DNA of 64,000 nucleotides from Planctomycetota bacterium (GTDB lineage: Bacteria > Planctomycetota > UBA1135 > GCA-002686595). Positions 1-8,113 of the stretch are shown piece after piece (within the stretch, counting starts at the first letter, position 1; every line of letters starts with the position of its first letter). Location: positions 58,453 to 122,452 of the forward strand of contig DUDB01000029.1 in the NCBI GenBank assembly GCA_012959525.1. The letters run 5' to 3'. The notes below the pieces were generated by a model. That model did not search any database, had not been told where the DNA came from, and worked only from the letters and a program-made list of their open reading frames with translations. The position numbers and the translations under genes were made by a program.

Positions 1-2
1 AG

Positions 3-1394
3 ACCAACTCATGGGGTTGGGGCTACAGCAACAGCTACACCAATCAGACCACGACCCTGGATGACGTGGCCTTCAAGAACGACCTGGTCATCTGTCAGGC
101 TCAGGGCAACAGCGGCACCGCCCAGTCCGAACAGCTCTCCTGGGCAAAAAACGTCCTGTCGGTGGGCGGCATCAACCACCTCAATACCCAGACCCTGAGC
201 GATGACTTCCACAATGGCGCTGGTGGGAGCCATGGCCCGGCCCCGGATGGACGCATCAAGCCGGATCTGTGCTACTGGTACGACTCGATCCGGACGACCT
301 CCGATAGCGGTGGCTACACCAACAGCTTCGGCGGAACCAGTGCCGCCACACCGGAGACCGCCGGACACGTCGGCCTGCTATATCAGATGTGGCACCAGGA
401 TCTGTTTGGAACAAGTTCTGGGGGCACGACGGTTTTTGATAGCGCGCCTAAGGCCACCACGGCCAAGGCCATGATGATCAACACGGCCAACCAATACTCC
501 TTCACCCAGGGCAGCGACCTGCGGCGAGTGCGACAGGGTTGGGGCCGGCCCAGCGTGCAGCGGCTGCACGACCTGCGCGATGAGTTCTTCATCGTGGATG
601 AGACCGACGTGCTCCAGAACCTGGACACCATCGTCTACCAGGTCAGCGTGGCCGCGGGCACTCCCGAGTTGCGCGCCACCCTGGTCTACCTAGACCCGGC
701 CGGGACGACCTCGGCCAGCCAGCACCGCATCAACGACGTCTCCATGCGTCTAACCTCACCCAGCGGCGTGAAGTACTGGGGCAACCAGGGCATGAAGACG
801 GGGATGTTCACTTCCTCGGGCGGTAGTTCCAACAAGCTGGACACCGTCGAAAATGTCTGGCTCGCCAACCCGGAGGCGGGCAACTGGACGGTCAAGATTT
901 TCGCGGACGAGGTCAACCAGGATGCCCACCTGGAGACCGCCGCCGTGGACGTGGACTTTGCCCTGGTGGTGTCGGGAGTCACGACGAGCTCCTGCGCCGA
1001 CCCCATCAACTACTGCAGCACAAGCTCCAACTCAGCGGGCGTGGGCGCGGTGATGGGCTTCACGGGCAGCGCCTCCCTGGCCGCCAACGACCTGACCCTG
1101 ACCACCTCCGGCCTGCCGGCCAGCACCTTTGGGGTCTACCTCTACGGGCCGACCCAGGACAACCAGCCCGCAGGCAACGGCACCCTGTGTGTGGCCCAGC
1201 CCTTCGGCATTCTGGGCGTGGTCCGTGCGAGCGTGGGTGGCACGAGCAGCCTGCTCCTGAATACGACCAGCCTGCCCGGAGGCCCGATCAACACCGGCGA
1301 CACCCTGCACTTCCAGCTCTGGTATCGCGACCGTCAGGGTGGAGGCTCGGGTAACAACCTCTCGGACGGACTGCAGGCCACCTTCTGCGACTAG
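3..1394 (+). CDS. S8 (subtilisin-like) serine peptidase, C-terminal part
   Basis: The open frame runs in from the window edge (frame of base 3), so the N-terminus with the catalytic Asp and His is outside. About 463 residues are visible. The oxyanion region reads QAQGNSG near base 108. The catalytic serine lies in GTSAATP, with its Ser codon at 339-341. A beta-rich region with LRATLVYLDPAG and WTVKIFADE follows, resembling the P-like domains behind S8 catalytic domains. The last ~130 residues, starting CADPINYCSTSSNSAG and ending in LQATFCD, resemble a C-terminal domain I associate with Planctomycetota secreted proteins; that link is from memory. The enzyme is probably exported. It converges on the stress-protein gene with one base between the stops. 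Substrate unknown. Confidence 0.9.
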   Translation, partial: TNSWGWGYSNSYTNQTTTLDDVAFKNDLVICQAQGNSGTAQSEQLSWAKNVLSVGGINHLNTQTLSDDFHNGAGGSHGPAPDGRIKPDLCYWYDSIRTTSDSGGYTNSFGGTSAATPETAGHVGLLYQMWHQDLFGTSSGGTTVFDSAPKATTAKAMMINTANQYSFTQGSDLRRVRQGWGRPSVQRLHDLRDEFFIVDETDVLQNLDTIVYQVSVAAGTPELRATLVYLDPAGTTSASQHRINDVSMRLTSPSGVKYWGNQGMKTGMFTSSGGSSNKLDTVENVWLANPEAGNWTVKIFADEVNQDAHLETAAVDVDFALVVSGVTTSSCADPINYCSTSSNSAGVGAVMGFTGSASLAANDLTLTTSGLPASTFGVYLYGPTQDNQPAGNGTLCVAQPFGILGVVRASVGGTSSLLLNTTSLPGGPINTGDTLHFQLWYRDRQGGGSGNNLSDGLQATFCD

Positions 1395-1395
1395 C

Positions 1396-2292
1396 CTACG
1401 GGGTCACGGGACACACGTACCCCTGCGGCTTCAGCATGAGGAGTGAGCAGTTGGTACGGCCCAGCAGGCGCTCGGCCGTGCCGCCCACCAACAACCCCGG
1501 CTCACCCTCCGTGGTGAGGCTCCCCATGACCAGCAGGTCGGGGTGCAAGTGCTCGCCCGCCTCACGGATCGCCAGGTAAGGCTGGCGCCGGCTCAGGTGA
1601 ACGGCGGACTCCCCGTCGAAAGGTCCACTGGAAATCCTCTCGTCCACGAGGGCCCCGGCGCACGCCTTTTGCTTGTCCAAGAGGGCTTCGCGCTCTTCCC
1701 CTTCAGACGCCCCATAGCCTTCTGGGTTGGAGAGCGCGTGCACCACGTGCAAGCGCGCACCCTGGTGCTCGGCAACCCAGGCTGCCAGGTCCAACGCCTG
1801 CCCCCCCACCTCGGAGAGGTCGGTCGCGGCAAGAACCAGCTTGTGGTTCTGATCGTGCTCGGGCCGCACGGCCCAGACGGGGACCGGACACTTGCGCAAG
1901 ACCTTGACGGCCACGGCGCCCAGCCGGCGTCCCTCCGCGGTGGGCGAATCGCGCTTGCCCAGCACGACCATCTGCCCGCGGCCCTGAACGGCCAGCAGGA
2001 CCAGGGCGCGCCACGGACGGAGGTCGGTCACCTCGGATGTCACCTTCAGCCCATGGGCGCTGCAACGCTCCACCGCCTCCACCAATCCCGGTGCATCCCC
2101 TGCCCCGAGAGCGGAAGCCGAGGCGGCATCGGACTCTGCTTGACCGTGGGTCGAGTGCACGAGATGCAACTCCGCACCCGCCGTTTGGGCCACCCAGAGG
2201 GCTTGATCCAAGGCGCGATCGCTACCCAGGGTGAGCGCCCCCTCAGGGAAGGCGACCTGCAGACCAACCAGGATCGTTTGCAGTTCTCGCAT
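1396..2292 (-). CDS. Tandem universal stress protein (two UspA domains)
   Basis: The product is 298 residues, twice the usual Usp length. Each half shows the Usp pattern. The first half ends with VVLGKRDSPTAEGRRLG and PVPVWAVRP. The second begins VLAATDLSEVGGQALDLAAW and ends with VMGS, a GG-containing loop and CSLLMLKP. In the second half, the glycine pattern near the C-terminus (G-S, G-GTAERLL) resembles the ATP-binding loop of UspA-type proteins, though not perfectly. The predicted role is cytoplasmic stress tolerance; the precise function is unknown. It is 12 bases downstream of pgi on the same strand and may be cotranscribed. Confidence 0.88.
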   Translation of the reverse strand: MRELQTILVGLQVAFPEGALTLGSDRALDQALWVAQTAGAELHLVHSTHGQAESDAASASALGAGDAPGLVEAVERCSAHGLKVTSEVTDLRPWRALVLLAVQGRGQMVVLGKRDSPTAEGRRLGAVAVKVLRKCPVPVWAVRPEHDQNHKLVLAATDLSEVGGQALDLAAWVAEHQGARLHVVHALSNPEGYGASEGEEREALLDKQKACAGALVDERISSGPFDGESAVHLSRRQPYLAIREAGEHLHPDLLVMGSLTTEGEPGLLVGGTAERLLGRTNCSLLMLKPQGYVCPVTP

Positions 2293-2304
2293 GGGGCAAG
2301 GGTC

Positions 2305-3696
2305 CTAGATGCGTCTGGCCGTCGTGCCGCTGGACGCCTCGATCTCCTGGCGCCGCTCTTCAAAGCCCGAGCGCCCCATCAGGGCATAGGCTGCGATCTT
2401 GCCAGCCTCCACGCCGGGCTGGTCAAACGCATCCACGCCGTAGTGCTCGCCCATGACCGCCACGGCGAGCTCCATCATGTACAGGTACTGCCCCACGGTG
2501 GCCGCATTCACCTTGGGGAAGATCACGTCCACGGAAGGGCGGCCCGCTTCGGTGAGGGCGATACGCGTGCCCTCGCGTTCGGCCTCAAAGAGATCGTTGA
2601 GGGTCCGTCCGCCCAGGTAGGCCAGCGCATCCCGATCGGAGTAGGCCTTGGGGATGGTGATTGTGTGGTCGGAGTTCTCCACAGACAGGAAGGTGAACCA
2701 CTTGTCCGCCGGGCCTTCGGCGTAGAGCTGCACCTGGGAGTGTTGATCCGTCACGCCCACGGCGCGCACGGGCGTCGGCCCGACGAACACCTCCTGCCCA
2801 TCCCTTGAGAGCCGCTTGCCGATGGACTCCGCGAGGAGCTGTGCATACCAATCCGCCAAGTCGCGCAGGCGCTGGCTGTAGGCAAAGGTCACCGCGATGT
2901 TCTTGTTGCCTTCCGACTGCATCAGCCACTGGATGGCCGCGTAGATCAGGGCCGGGTTCTCCTCAAAGGGCGCCTGCCTGCAGCGCACATCCATGTCGGC
3001 GGCACCCGCCGCCAGCCCGCGGATGTCGATACCCACGAGCGCTGCGGACAGCAATCCCACCGGAGAGAGCACGCTGAAGCGGCCCCCCACACCTTCGGGT
3101 ACCACGAAAGACGCGTAGCCTTCTTCCTCGACAATGGGGCGCAGCACGCCCTGGCTCCCATCGGTGGTCACCACCACGTGCTGCTTGTGTCCCTCTTGAC
3201 CCAGAGCCTCGATCAGCGCCTTTTGAAAGATCAGGAACTGACTCATGGTCTCCGCGGTGGAGCCGGACTTGGAGATCACGTTGAAGAGGCACTTGCGCAG
3301 ATCCACGTGGGCAAGAAACTCGCCGATCCAGTCGGGATCCACGTTGTCCAGGACGTGCAGTCGCGGAAGGTCCGCGGGGGGCTGCAAATCGTGGTAGGGG
3401 CTATTCAGAGCCGTGTGCAGGGCACGTGGCCCCAGTGCGGAGCCTCCGATCCCGAGCACGACCACATTCTCGAACTGCCCGCGCACAGAGGCTGCGTAGG
3501 CCACGATCTCGTCCAGCATCTCGTCCTGGTGTGGCAGATCGAGCCAGCGCAGGTCCGTGGTGCGGCGCGCCTGCACGGCGGCCAGTGCAGCCATGGATGG
3601 CGCGGCCAATGCCATCAGGCTCTGCTCATCCAGTCCGTGGGGCGCACCGATCGAATCGGCCAGGATGTGGGTGTAGTCCAGTTGAATGCGGTCCAT
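2305..3696 (-). CDS. pgi: Glucose-6-phosphate isomerase
   Basis: The enzyme interconverts glucose 6-phosphate and fructose 6-phosphate in glycolysis and gluconeogenesis, in the cytoplasm. Sugar-phosphate-binding signatures are LGIGGSALGP (residues 81-90) and SKSGSTAET (142-150). The family's GGRFS motif (GVGGRFSVLSPVG) and a C-terminal GVDAFDQPGVEAGK, carrying the conserved Gln and Lys region, are present. The 463-residue length matches the shorter bacterial Pgi type. The start at 3696 is ATG (MDRIQLDYTH). It lies directly upstream of the Usp gene on the same strand. Confidence 0.96.
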   Translation of the reverse strand: MDRIQLDYTHILADSIGAPHGLDEQSLMALAAPSMAALAAVQARRTTDLRWLDLPHQDEMLDEIVAYAASVRGQFENVVVLGIGGSALGPRALHTALNSPYHDLQPPADLPRLHVLDNVDPDWIGEFLAHVDLRKCLFNVISKSGSTAETMSQFLIFQKALIEALGQEGHKQHVVVTTDGSQGVLRPIVEEEGYASFVVPEGVGGRFSVLSPVGLLSAALVGIDIRGLAAGAADMDVRCRQAPFEENPALIYAAIQWLMQSEGNKNIAVTFAYSQRLRDLADWYAQLLAESIGKRLSRDGQEVFVGPTPVRAVGVTDQHSQVQLYAEGPADKWFTFLSVENSDHTITIPKAYSDRDALAYLGGRTLNDLFEAEREGTRIALTEAGRPSVDVIFPKVNAATVGQYLYMMELAVAVMGEHYGVDAFDQPGVEAGKIAAYALMGRSGFEERRQEIEASSGTTARRI

Positions 3697-3747
3697 TGTC
3701 GCGCGGATCCTAAGACCCGTTGGAGAGGTGTGGGCAGGTCACGTTCC

Positions 3748-4425
3748 CTAGTCGCGGGAACGCATGATGAGATAGAGCAATGTCGCGATCGAGGTCAAGG
3801 CTGAAGCCACGTAGGTCATGGCCGCTGCGTTGAGAACCTTGGCGACGCCCTGTTCCTCTTCCGCGTTGATCACGATCCCGGTCTCAGCCAGAACGAGCTT
3901 GGCCCGGCGCGAGGCGTCGAACTCGACGGGCAGGGTGACCAATTGAAACACCACGGTGACACCGAAGACGATGATACCCACCGTGACCAGAGGCTTGATG
4001 CTGAGGATCATGCCGGCAAAGAAAATCCACAGCCAACCCTTCGACCCGAACTGGGTGATGGGGACCATGAACGACCGCAACTGCAGGGGAGCATAGGCCC
4101 GCGCATCCTGGATCGCATGCCCAGCTTCGTGTGCAGCCACGGCGACGGCAGAGATTGAGCGCCCTCCGTAGACGTCCGGCGAGAGGCGCAGGACCTTCCC
4201 TCTGGGGTCGTAGTGATCCGAAAGGAAACCGCTGGACTGTTCGATGCGAACGGCAATCCCTGCCGAGCGGGCCACGGCCGCCGCGGCTTCCGCACCGGTC
4301 ATCCCTGAGCGAACACCTACACGAGAGAAACGCTGAAACGTGGACTTCACCCGGGCGCTGGCGACCATGGCAATGAGCATGCACGGGCCGACGATTAGGA
4401 AATACCAGGGATCGAACAAGTACAT
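3748..4425 (-). CDS. YugP-type neutral zinc metallopeptidase, membrane-bound
   Basis: This 225-residue protein has the zinc motif HEAGH at residues 99-103, within VAVAAHEAGHAIQDA. A hydrophobic N-terminal segment (residues 8-22) and at least two C-terminal membrane segments (around 128-160 and 205-220) flank it. Length and layout match the Zn_peptidase_2 (YugP) family of membrane-anchored putative metalloproteases. The family's physiological substrate is not established. It is on the same strand as pgi with 51 bases between, so cotranscription is possible. Confidence 0.88.
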   Translation of the reverse strand: MYLFDPWYFLIVGPCMLIAMVASARVKSTFQRFSRVGVRSGMTGAEAAAAVARSAGIAVRIEQSSGFLSDHYDPRGKVLRLSPDVYGGRSISAVAVAAHEAGHAIQDARAYAPLQLRSFMVPITQFGSKGWLWIFFAGMILSIKPLVTVGIIVFGVTVVFQLVTLPVEFDASRRAKLVLAETGIVINAEEEQGVAKVLNAAAMTYVASALTSIATLLYLIMRSRD

Positions 4426-4645
4426 GATCAGTAAGGGCAGGGATTAGTGCGCCACGATACGCCGTTGGACTGCGAGGTCCACCAAGGAGAACCCCTACGT
4501 TCCTGAACCCCATGAGGGAAGGGCTGATGGGACCATGGCAGCCTCGTCCCGATTGAGCCTATGCCCCCCAGCGGTCTTCCGCTACCGTAAGGGACAGAGT
4601 GTGGTACGGGCCTTCCCTCCCGACTCCTCCATACCCCTCCCCCAC

Positions 4646-5128
4646 ATGACCGTCCAGCCTGATCCCCCCGATCTACTCAAGATCGGCAAGTTCGCCAAGC
4701 TCGCGAAGACCAATCTGCGCACGCTCCGATACTACGAGGAGTTGGGACTGGTCACGCCCTCTCGCCGGAGCAAGGGTGGCTTTCGCTACTACCGTCCCAC
4801 GGATCTCGCACGCGTCGAGATGATCCAATTCCTGCAGGAATTGGGCCTACAACTGGAGGAGATCGGGAACTCCCTCCGCGGGATCCCAGACGCCAGCCAG
4901 CGCGAAGAGTGGCTGATGCGACTGCAGGGCATTCTAACGCAACAAGATGATCTGCTTTGCAAGCGCATCGATGCCCTGGAATCTCAACGCAACCTAGTCG
5001 AAGAATCCTTGAGCCACCTGGATACGTGCAAGACCTGTGAGCACCATCCGCAGCCCAGCAATAATTTCTGCGAACCCTGCCAGAGTTCGGGCAACCCTCT
5101 GCCCAAGCTGCTGAGCGCACTCTTCTAG
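4646..5128 (+). CDS. MerR-family regulator with C-terminal Cys cluster
   Basis: From the ATG at 4646 the product is 160 residues (MTVQPDPPDLLKIGKFAKLA). An upstream start at 4535 is open but adds a non-conserved extension. Residues 10-75 are the winged-helix MerR domain (KTNLRTLRYYEELGL, GGFRYYRPTDL), followed by a dimerising coiled coil (~90-125). The tail carries C128-x2-C131-H-H and C142-x2-C145, a plausible metal or Fe-S ligand set. The gene lies 55 bases before the cysteine desulfurase start on the same strand, so it may control or be cotranscribed with it. Effector unknown; Zn or an Fe-S cluster are guesses from the cysteines. Confidence 0.88.
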   Translation: MTVQPDPPDLLKIGKFAKLAKTNLRTLRYYEELGLVTPSRRSKGGFRYYRPTDLARVEMIQFLQELGLQLEEIGNSLRGIPDASQREEWLMRLQGILTQQDDLLCKRIDALESQRNLVEESLSHLDTCKTCEHHPQPSNNFCEPCQSSGNPLPKLLSALF

Positions 5129-5183
5129 GCATGCCCCGGGCGCGGGTTCTGCCGAGCTCGCAATCATGCATAGGCTGAGCCCC

Positions 5184-6332
5184 ATGCAACGCATCTACCT
5201 GGACAACAACTCCACGACCCGGCCGGCGCCTGAAGTGGTCGAAGCCATGGGCCCGTGGATGGGTGAGCGCCATGCAAATCCCTCCAGCCCCCACCCCGAT
5301 GGCGAGGCGAGCGCTGACGCCATCCGAGCAGCCCGTGGCCAGGTGGCCTCACTCCTGGGTTGCCGCCCTTCAGAAATCTGTTTCACGTCCGGCGCCAGCG
5401 AGAGCATCGCTACGGCCTTCGCGTCGGTCCAAGCCACCGCGCCAGCTGAGCGCCGCAAGCTGATCGTCTCCAGCACCGAGCACAGCGCGGTGAAGTACAA
5501 CGCCAAGCGAGCCAAGGATGAAGGGTGGGATCTGGTCGTCATCGGCGTGGATGAAGAAGGACAACTGGACCGTGAGCGACTGCTCTGTGAAATCGACTCC
5601 TCCTGCGCCCTTGTCTCCTTGATCCTCGCCAACAACGAGACCGGAGTACTCAGCGACCTTCAGGGAGTGGGCGAGGCCTGCAGCGCGGTCGGCGCGAGCT
5701 TGCACGTGGATGCAGTGCAGGCCCCGGGAAAAATGGTGTTGGACGTTGGCAGCTTGGGCTGCGATTTCCTCTCCCTCTCTGCCCACAAGTTCCATGGCCC
5801 CGCAGGGGTGGGAGTACTCTTCGTGCGCTCGGGCCAGACCTTCCGGCCATTGATAGTCGGAGGGCCACAGGAAGACGAGCGCCGCGCCGGGACCGAGAAT
5901 GTGGCAGCCATCGTGGGCCTGGGAGTCGCCGCCCAGTTGGCCCAGGCCGGCAGCCTCGATACGGAAAGCCTGGCAGCAATGGAGAACCTGCGGAACACCC
6001 TGGAACAACGCCTGCTGGCTTCTCTGCCCGACTCCAGAGCCAATGGCGCCGGGAGCCCCAGGGTTCCCAACACCTCGAACGTCTACCTGGGCGGGCTAGA
6101 GGCGGCCTATGTCCTGGCCGTAGTGGGTCAGGAGGGGGTGGACGCTTCGGCGGGGTCGGCCTGCAATGCCACGAGCACCGCACCCTCACCTGTATTGCTG
6201 GCCATGGGACGCGACGAGGCGCAAGCGTCCGGAAGCCTGCGGCTCTCGCTCTCTGCCCACACCACGGCCCAGGAGATCGAGCGGGCGGGCGATGTAGTTA
6301 TCGCCGCCGCGCAAGCTCTCAGGTCGCTCTAA
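5184..6332 (+). CDS. Cysteine desulfurase (NifS/IscS-like)
   Basis: This PLP enzyme takes sulfur from L-cysteine and delivers it as persulfide, usually for Fe-S cluster or tRNA thiolation. From the ATG at 5184 it has 382 residues, beginning MQRIYLDNNSTTRPAP. An in-frame ATG at 5166 adds six residues and cannot be excluded. The PLP lysine is K202 in SAHKFHGPAGVG. HVDAVQAPGK carries the cofactor Asp and Gln. The catalytic cysteine loop is GSACNATSTAPSP (C327). The preceding MerR gene is 55 bases away. No scaffold gene follows. The isc versus suf versus nif subtype cannot be set from motifs alone. Confidence 0.94.
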   Translation: MQRIYLDNNSTTRPAPEVVEAMGPWMGERHANPSSPHPDGEASADAIRAARGQVASLLGCRPSEICFTSGASESIATAFASVQATAPAERRKLIVSSTEHSAVKYNAKRAKDEGWDLVVIGVDEEGQLDRERLLCEIDSSCALVSLILANNETGVLSDLQGVGEACSAVGASLHVDAVQAPGKMVLDVGSLGCDFLSLSAHKFHGPAGVGVLFVRSGQTFRPLIVGGPQEDERRAGTENVAAIVGLGVAAQLAQAGSLDTESLAAMENLRNTLEQRLLASLPDSRANGAGSPRVPNTSNVYLGGLEAAYVLAVVGQEGVDASAGSACNATSTAPSPVLLAMGRDEAQASGSLRLSLSAHTTAQEIERAGDVVIAAAQALRSL

Positions 6333-6419
6333 GAGCCTCAATGGCATCCGGCTCGGCACGAGGCCCTGCGACACGCATGGAGTGAGAAGGCGTCCGCCGC
6401 ATCTCTCGCTCAGCAGGGA

Positions 6420-6995
6420 CTACTTGTGCTCGGAGTGCTCGTGCTCACTGAGGTGCTTGAGGTCCTCGGCGCTGAAGTAGGTGGCGCTGAACTCGAGGGC
6501 CGTCTTGCGCAGCGCTTCCACGTGTGACTTGTCTGTCGTCTGCTTGCACTTCATCGCGGCGACCGTGATGCGGTGCATGTACTTGAGCTGGAGGTGGTAC
6601 GGGAAATTTGTGAGGCTGCCGCCAAGCTTGTCCACTTCGGGGTTATTGCTACCCTTGGGTGCCTTCACCCGCTGAGCCAACCAGTACGCCGCCACGGTGT
6701 CCTGGATGTTTTGAGCGTGCTGCTCCTTGGTCATGACCCAGCGAACCATCTGGTTCTTGCTCGGGCTCTTTTCCGCATCCATGGCCTGCAGAGTGGTCAT
6801 CGCCTTCTCGATGGTGGCGCAGTCCTCCATCAGCATGTCGATGCGCATCTTGTCGCCATAGATTCCGCAGGGAACCTGGCAGTGAAGGGGAGGCCCCGTG
6901 AGTTCTGTGGGAGCCGTCGCGGTCCCCACCGAGGGAGAGCTGTTGACGAGGGTGATGGACGCGATCAGGGTACTCAGGGCTAGGATGGTCTTCAT
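6420..6995 (-). CDS. sodN: Nickel superoxide dismutase precursor
   Basis: The signature nickel hook HCxxPCGxY is present as HCQVPCGIYGDKMR, with H38, C39 and C43 in the precursor. In mature Ni-SODs these are His1, Cys2 and Cys6, and they bind the Ni that dismutates superoxide. The 154 residues after the hook match the usual length. Residues 1-20 form a hydrophobic leader (MKTILALSTLIASITLVNSS) that looks like a secretion signal. Cleavage must then occur just before H38 to free the Ni-binding amine. No SodX-type maturation peptidase is visible in the window. It is transcribed alone, convergent with the cysteine desulfurase gene. Confidence 0.95.
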   Translation of the reverse strand: MKTILALSTLIASITLVNSSPSVGTATAPTELTGPPLHCQVPCGIYGDKMRIDMLMEDCATIEKAMTTLQAMDAEKSPSKNQMVRWVMTKEQHAQNIQDTVAAYWLAQRVKAPKGSNNPEVDKLGGSLTNFPYHLQLKYMHRITVAAMKCKQTTDKSHVEALRKTALEFSATYFSAEDLKHLSEHEHSEHK

Positions 6996-7374
6996 GTCGT
7001 AGGGATCGTCTCTGAGGGATTCTGGGGGTAATGGCCGTAGGAGAGGGGATCATAGCAGGCCCCCTCGGGAGCATCGCTGAGGTGCAGATCTGGACCGACT
7101 ATGAATTCGCTCGAGAGGTCACCGGCCCTTGCCCCCAACCCGCTGACACCCCCGCGGCCCCGGCGAGGCCCCCACTGCCGGACCCCGGTGACGTAAATAC
7201 AACTTCCTTCAGAACAGCATCCAGCCGCCCAACGAGAGATACGCTCATCCTGAGGTTCTCCCAAACCGCCCTGGGCGTGCTGAGAGGCGGCATTAGGGCT
7301 ACACCTCTCCCGGTCCCCAATCCGATAACATCCCCGGGCCCTACCCCCCCGCCCCGCCCTTGCCCGATTCGCCC
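6996..7374. other. Intergenic region between divergent genes
   Basis: This 379-base region separates sodN (minus) from the gene at 7375 (plus) and should contain both promoters. I found an 8-base inverted repeat (7118-7125 with 7185-7192, GTCACCGG/CCGGTGAC) separated by 59 bases. No convincing ORF, RNA gene or sigma-70 promoter pair was found. Confidence 0.5.
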
Positions 7375-7929
7375 ATGGCCGACCCCCTCCGAACCCTTAC
7401 CACCAAGGTCCGCGGACTCTGGAACCCCGTGCACACCATTTCTGAGGCCGATGGCAGCGTCGTGGGTCTCCTGAAGGTGCGGCGCAACCGCTGGGGCTTG
7501 GTAGTGGGAGCCCAGTACCGACCCGAGGAAGGCGAAGTGCTGGAATTCCGCCGGGACCCGGGGATCCTGAGGGCCCAGTTTTCCCTGTGGACTGAGGATG
7601 GGGAGTGGCTGGGATCGTCCCTGCGCTGGCACGTGGGCCGACGTCAGATCGATCTTTGGACCGGGAGCAAACCCTTTCGGGTCGTACCCCGTACAGGTCT
7701 CGGAAGGGGCTGGCGAGTGATCGCTAGCCGAACAGGGGAAGTCGCCACCATCCGCCTGGGGCTCCTGGGCCGTGCTGCACGCATTGAATTGCAGCGCAAG
7801 ATGGACCCGGAGTTGCTCCTGTTCTGCTACTTCCTCGGCTCCCTCACATCCAAAGAATCTTTCTTCCCTTCCTGGCTCGACCGCGCCATCCCCAGCCCGG
7901 CTCGAGCGTCCGCAGCGAGCCGGACCTAG
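7375..7929 (+). CDS. Hypothetical protein, beta-rich, LURP-one/scramblase-like pattern
   Basis: The product is 184 residues from the ATG at 7375 (MADPLRTLTTK); a TTG at 7360 is an alternative. The sequence is made of short alternating beta-strand-like segments with basic and aromatic residues, including W-x-P-V-H-T-I and the repeated theme of a residue pair followed by G-D or G-E turns. A hydrophobic stretch (LLLFCYFLGSL) lies near the end. The layout recalls the tubby-like LURP-one/scramblase fold, but I cannot confirm this by motif. It stands alone between sodN and a large surface protein. Confidence 0.75.
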   Translation: MADPLRTLTTKVRGLWNPVHTISEADGSVVGLLKVRRNRWGLVVGAQYRPEEGEVLEFRRDPGILRAQFSLWTEDGEWLGSSLRWHVGRRQIDLWTGSKPFRVVPRTGLGRGWRVIASRTGEVATIRLGLLGRAARIELQRKMDPELLLFCYFLGSLTSKESFFPSWLDRAIPSPARASAASRT

Positions 7930-8075
7930 AGCCCCGCAGGGGGGCTGAGACCCGCTCCAGCGCCCTAGGCGCGTTTCTCAAACACATTCTCTGAACACAA
8001 GGAAGAGCCTCCCCGGAGGCTCGTCGTAATCCAACGAGAGCACCGCCCGATAGCCTTGCCTCGTGCCCCTCACCC

Positions 8076-8110
8076 GCCAGCCACCACCCACCAGCCACCA
8101 GCCACCAGCC
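8076..8110 (+). repeat. Short tandem repeat (CCACCAG units) before a start codon
   Basis: Imperfect 7-base units of CCACCAG repeat about four times and end 3 bases before the ATG at 8114. They occupy the normal ribosome-binding position, so no Shine-Dalgarno sequence is available for that gene. Confidence 0.75.
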
Positions 8111-8113
8111 ATC

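Noticed and set aside
1543..2808. 421-residue plus-strand frame opposite the Usp and pgi genes
   Set aside because: It is His/Gly-rich composition typical of an antisense shadow in GC-rich DNA, with no motif, while both opposite genes are unambiguous.
8005..8022. Perfect GAGCCTC/GAGGCTC hairpin as a terminator
   Set aside because: It has no T-run on either strand and lies about 75 bases from the nearest stop; it could be chance in GC-rich DNA.
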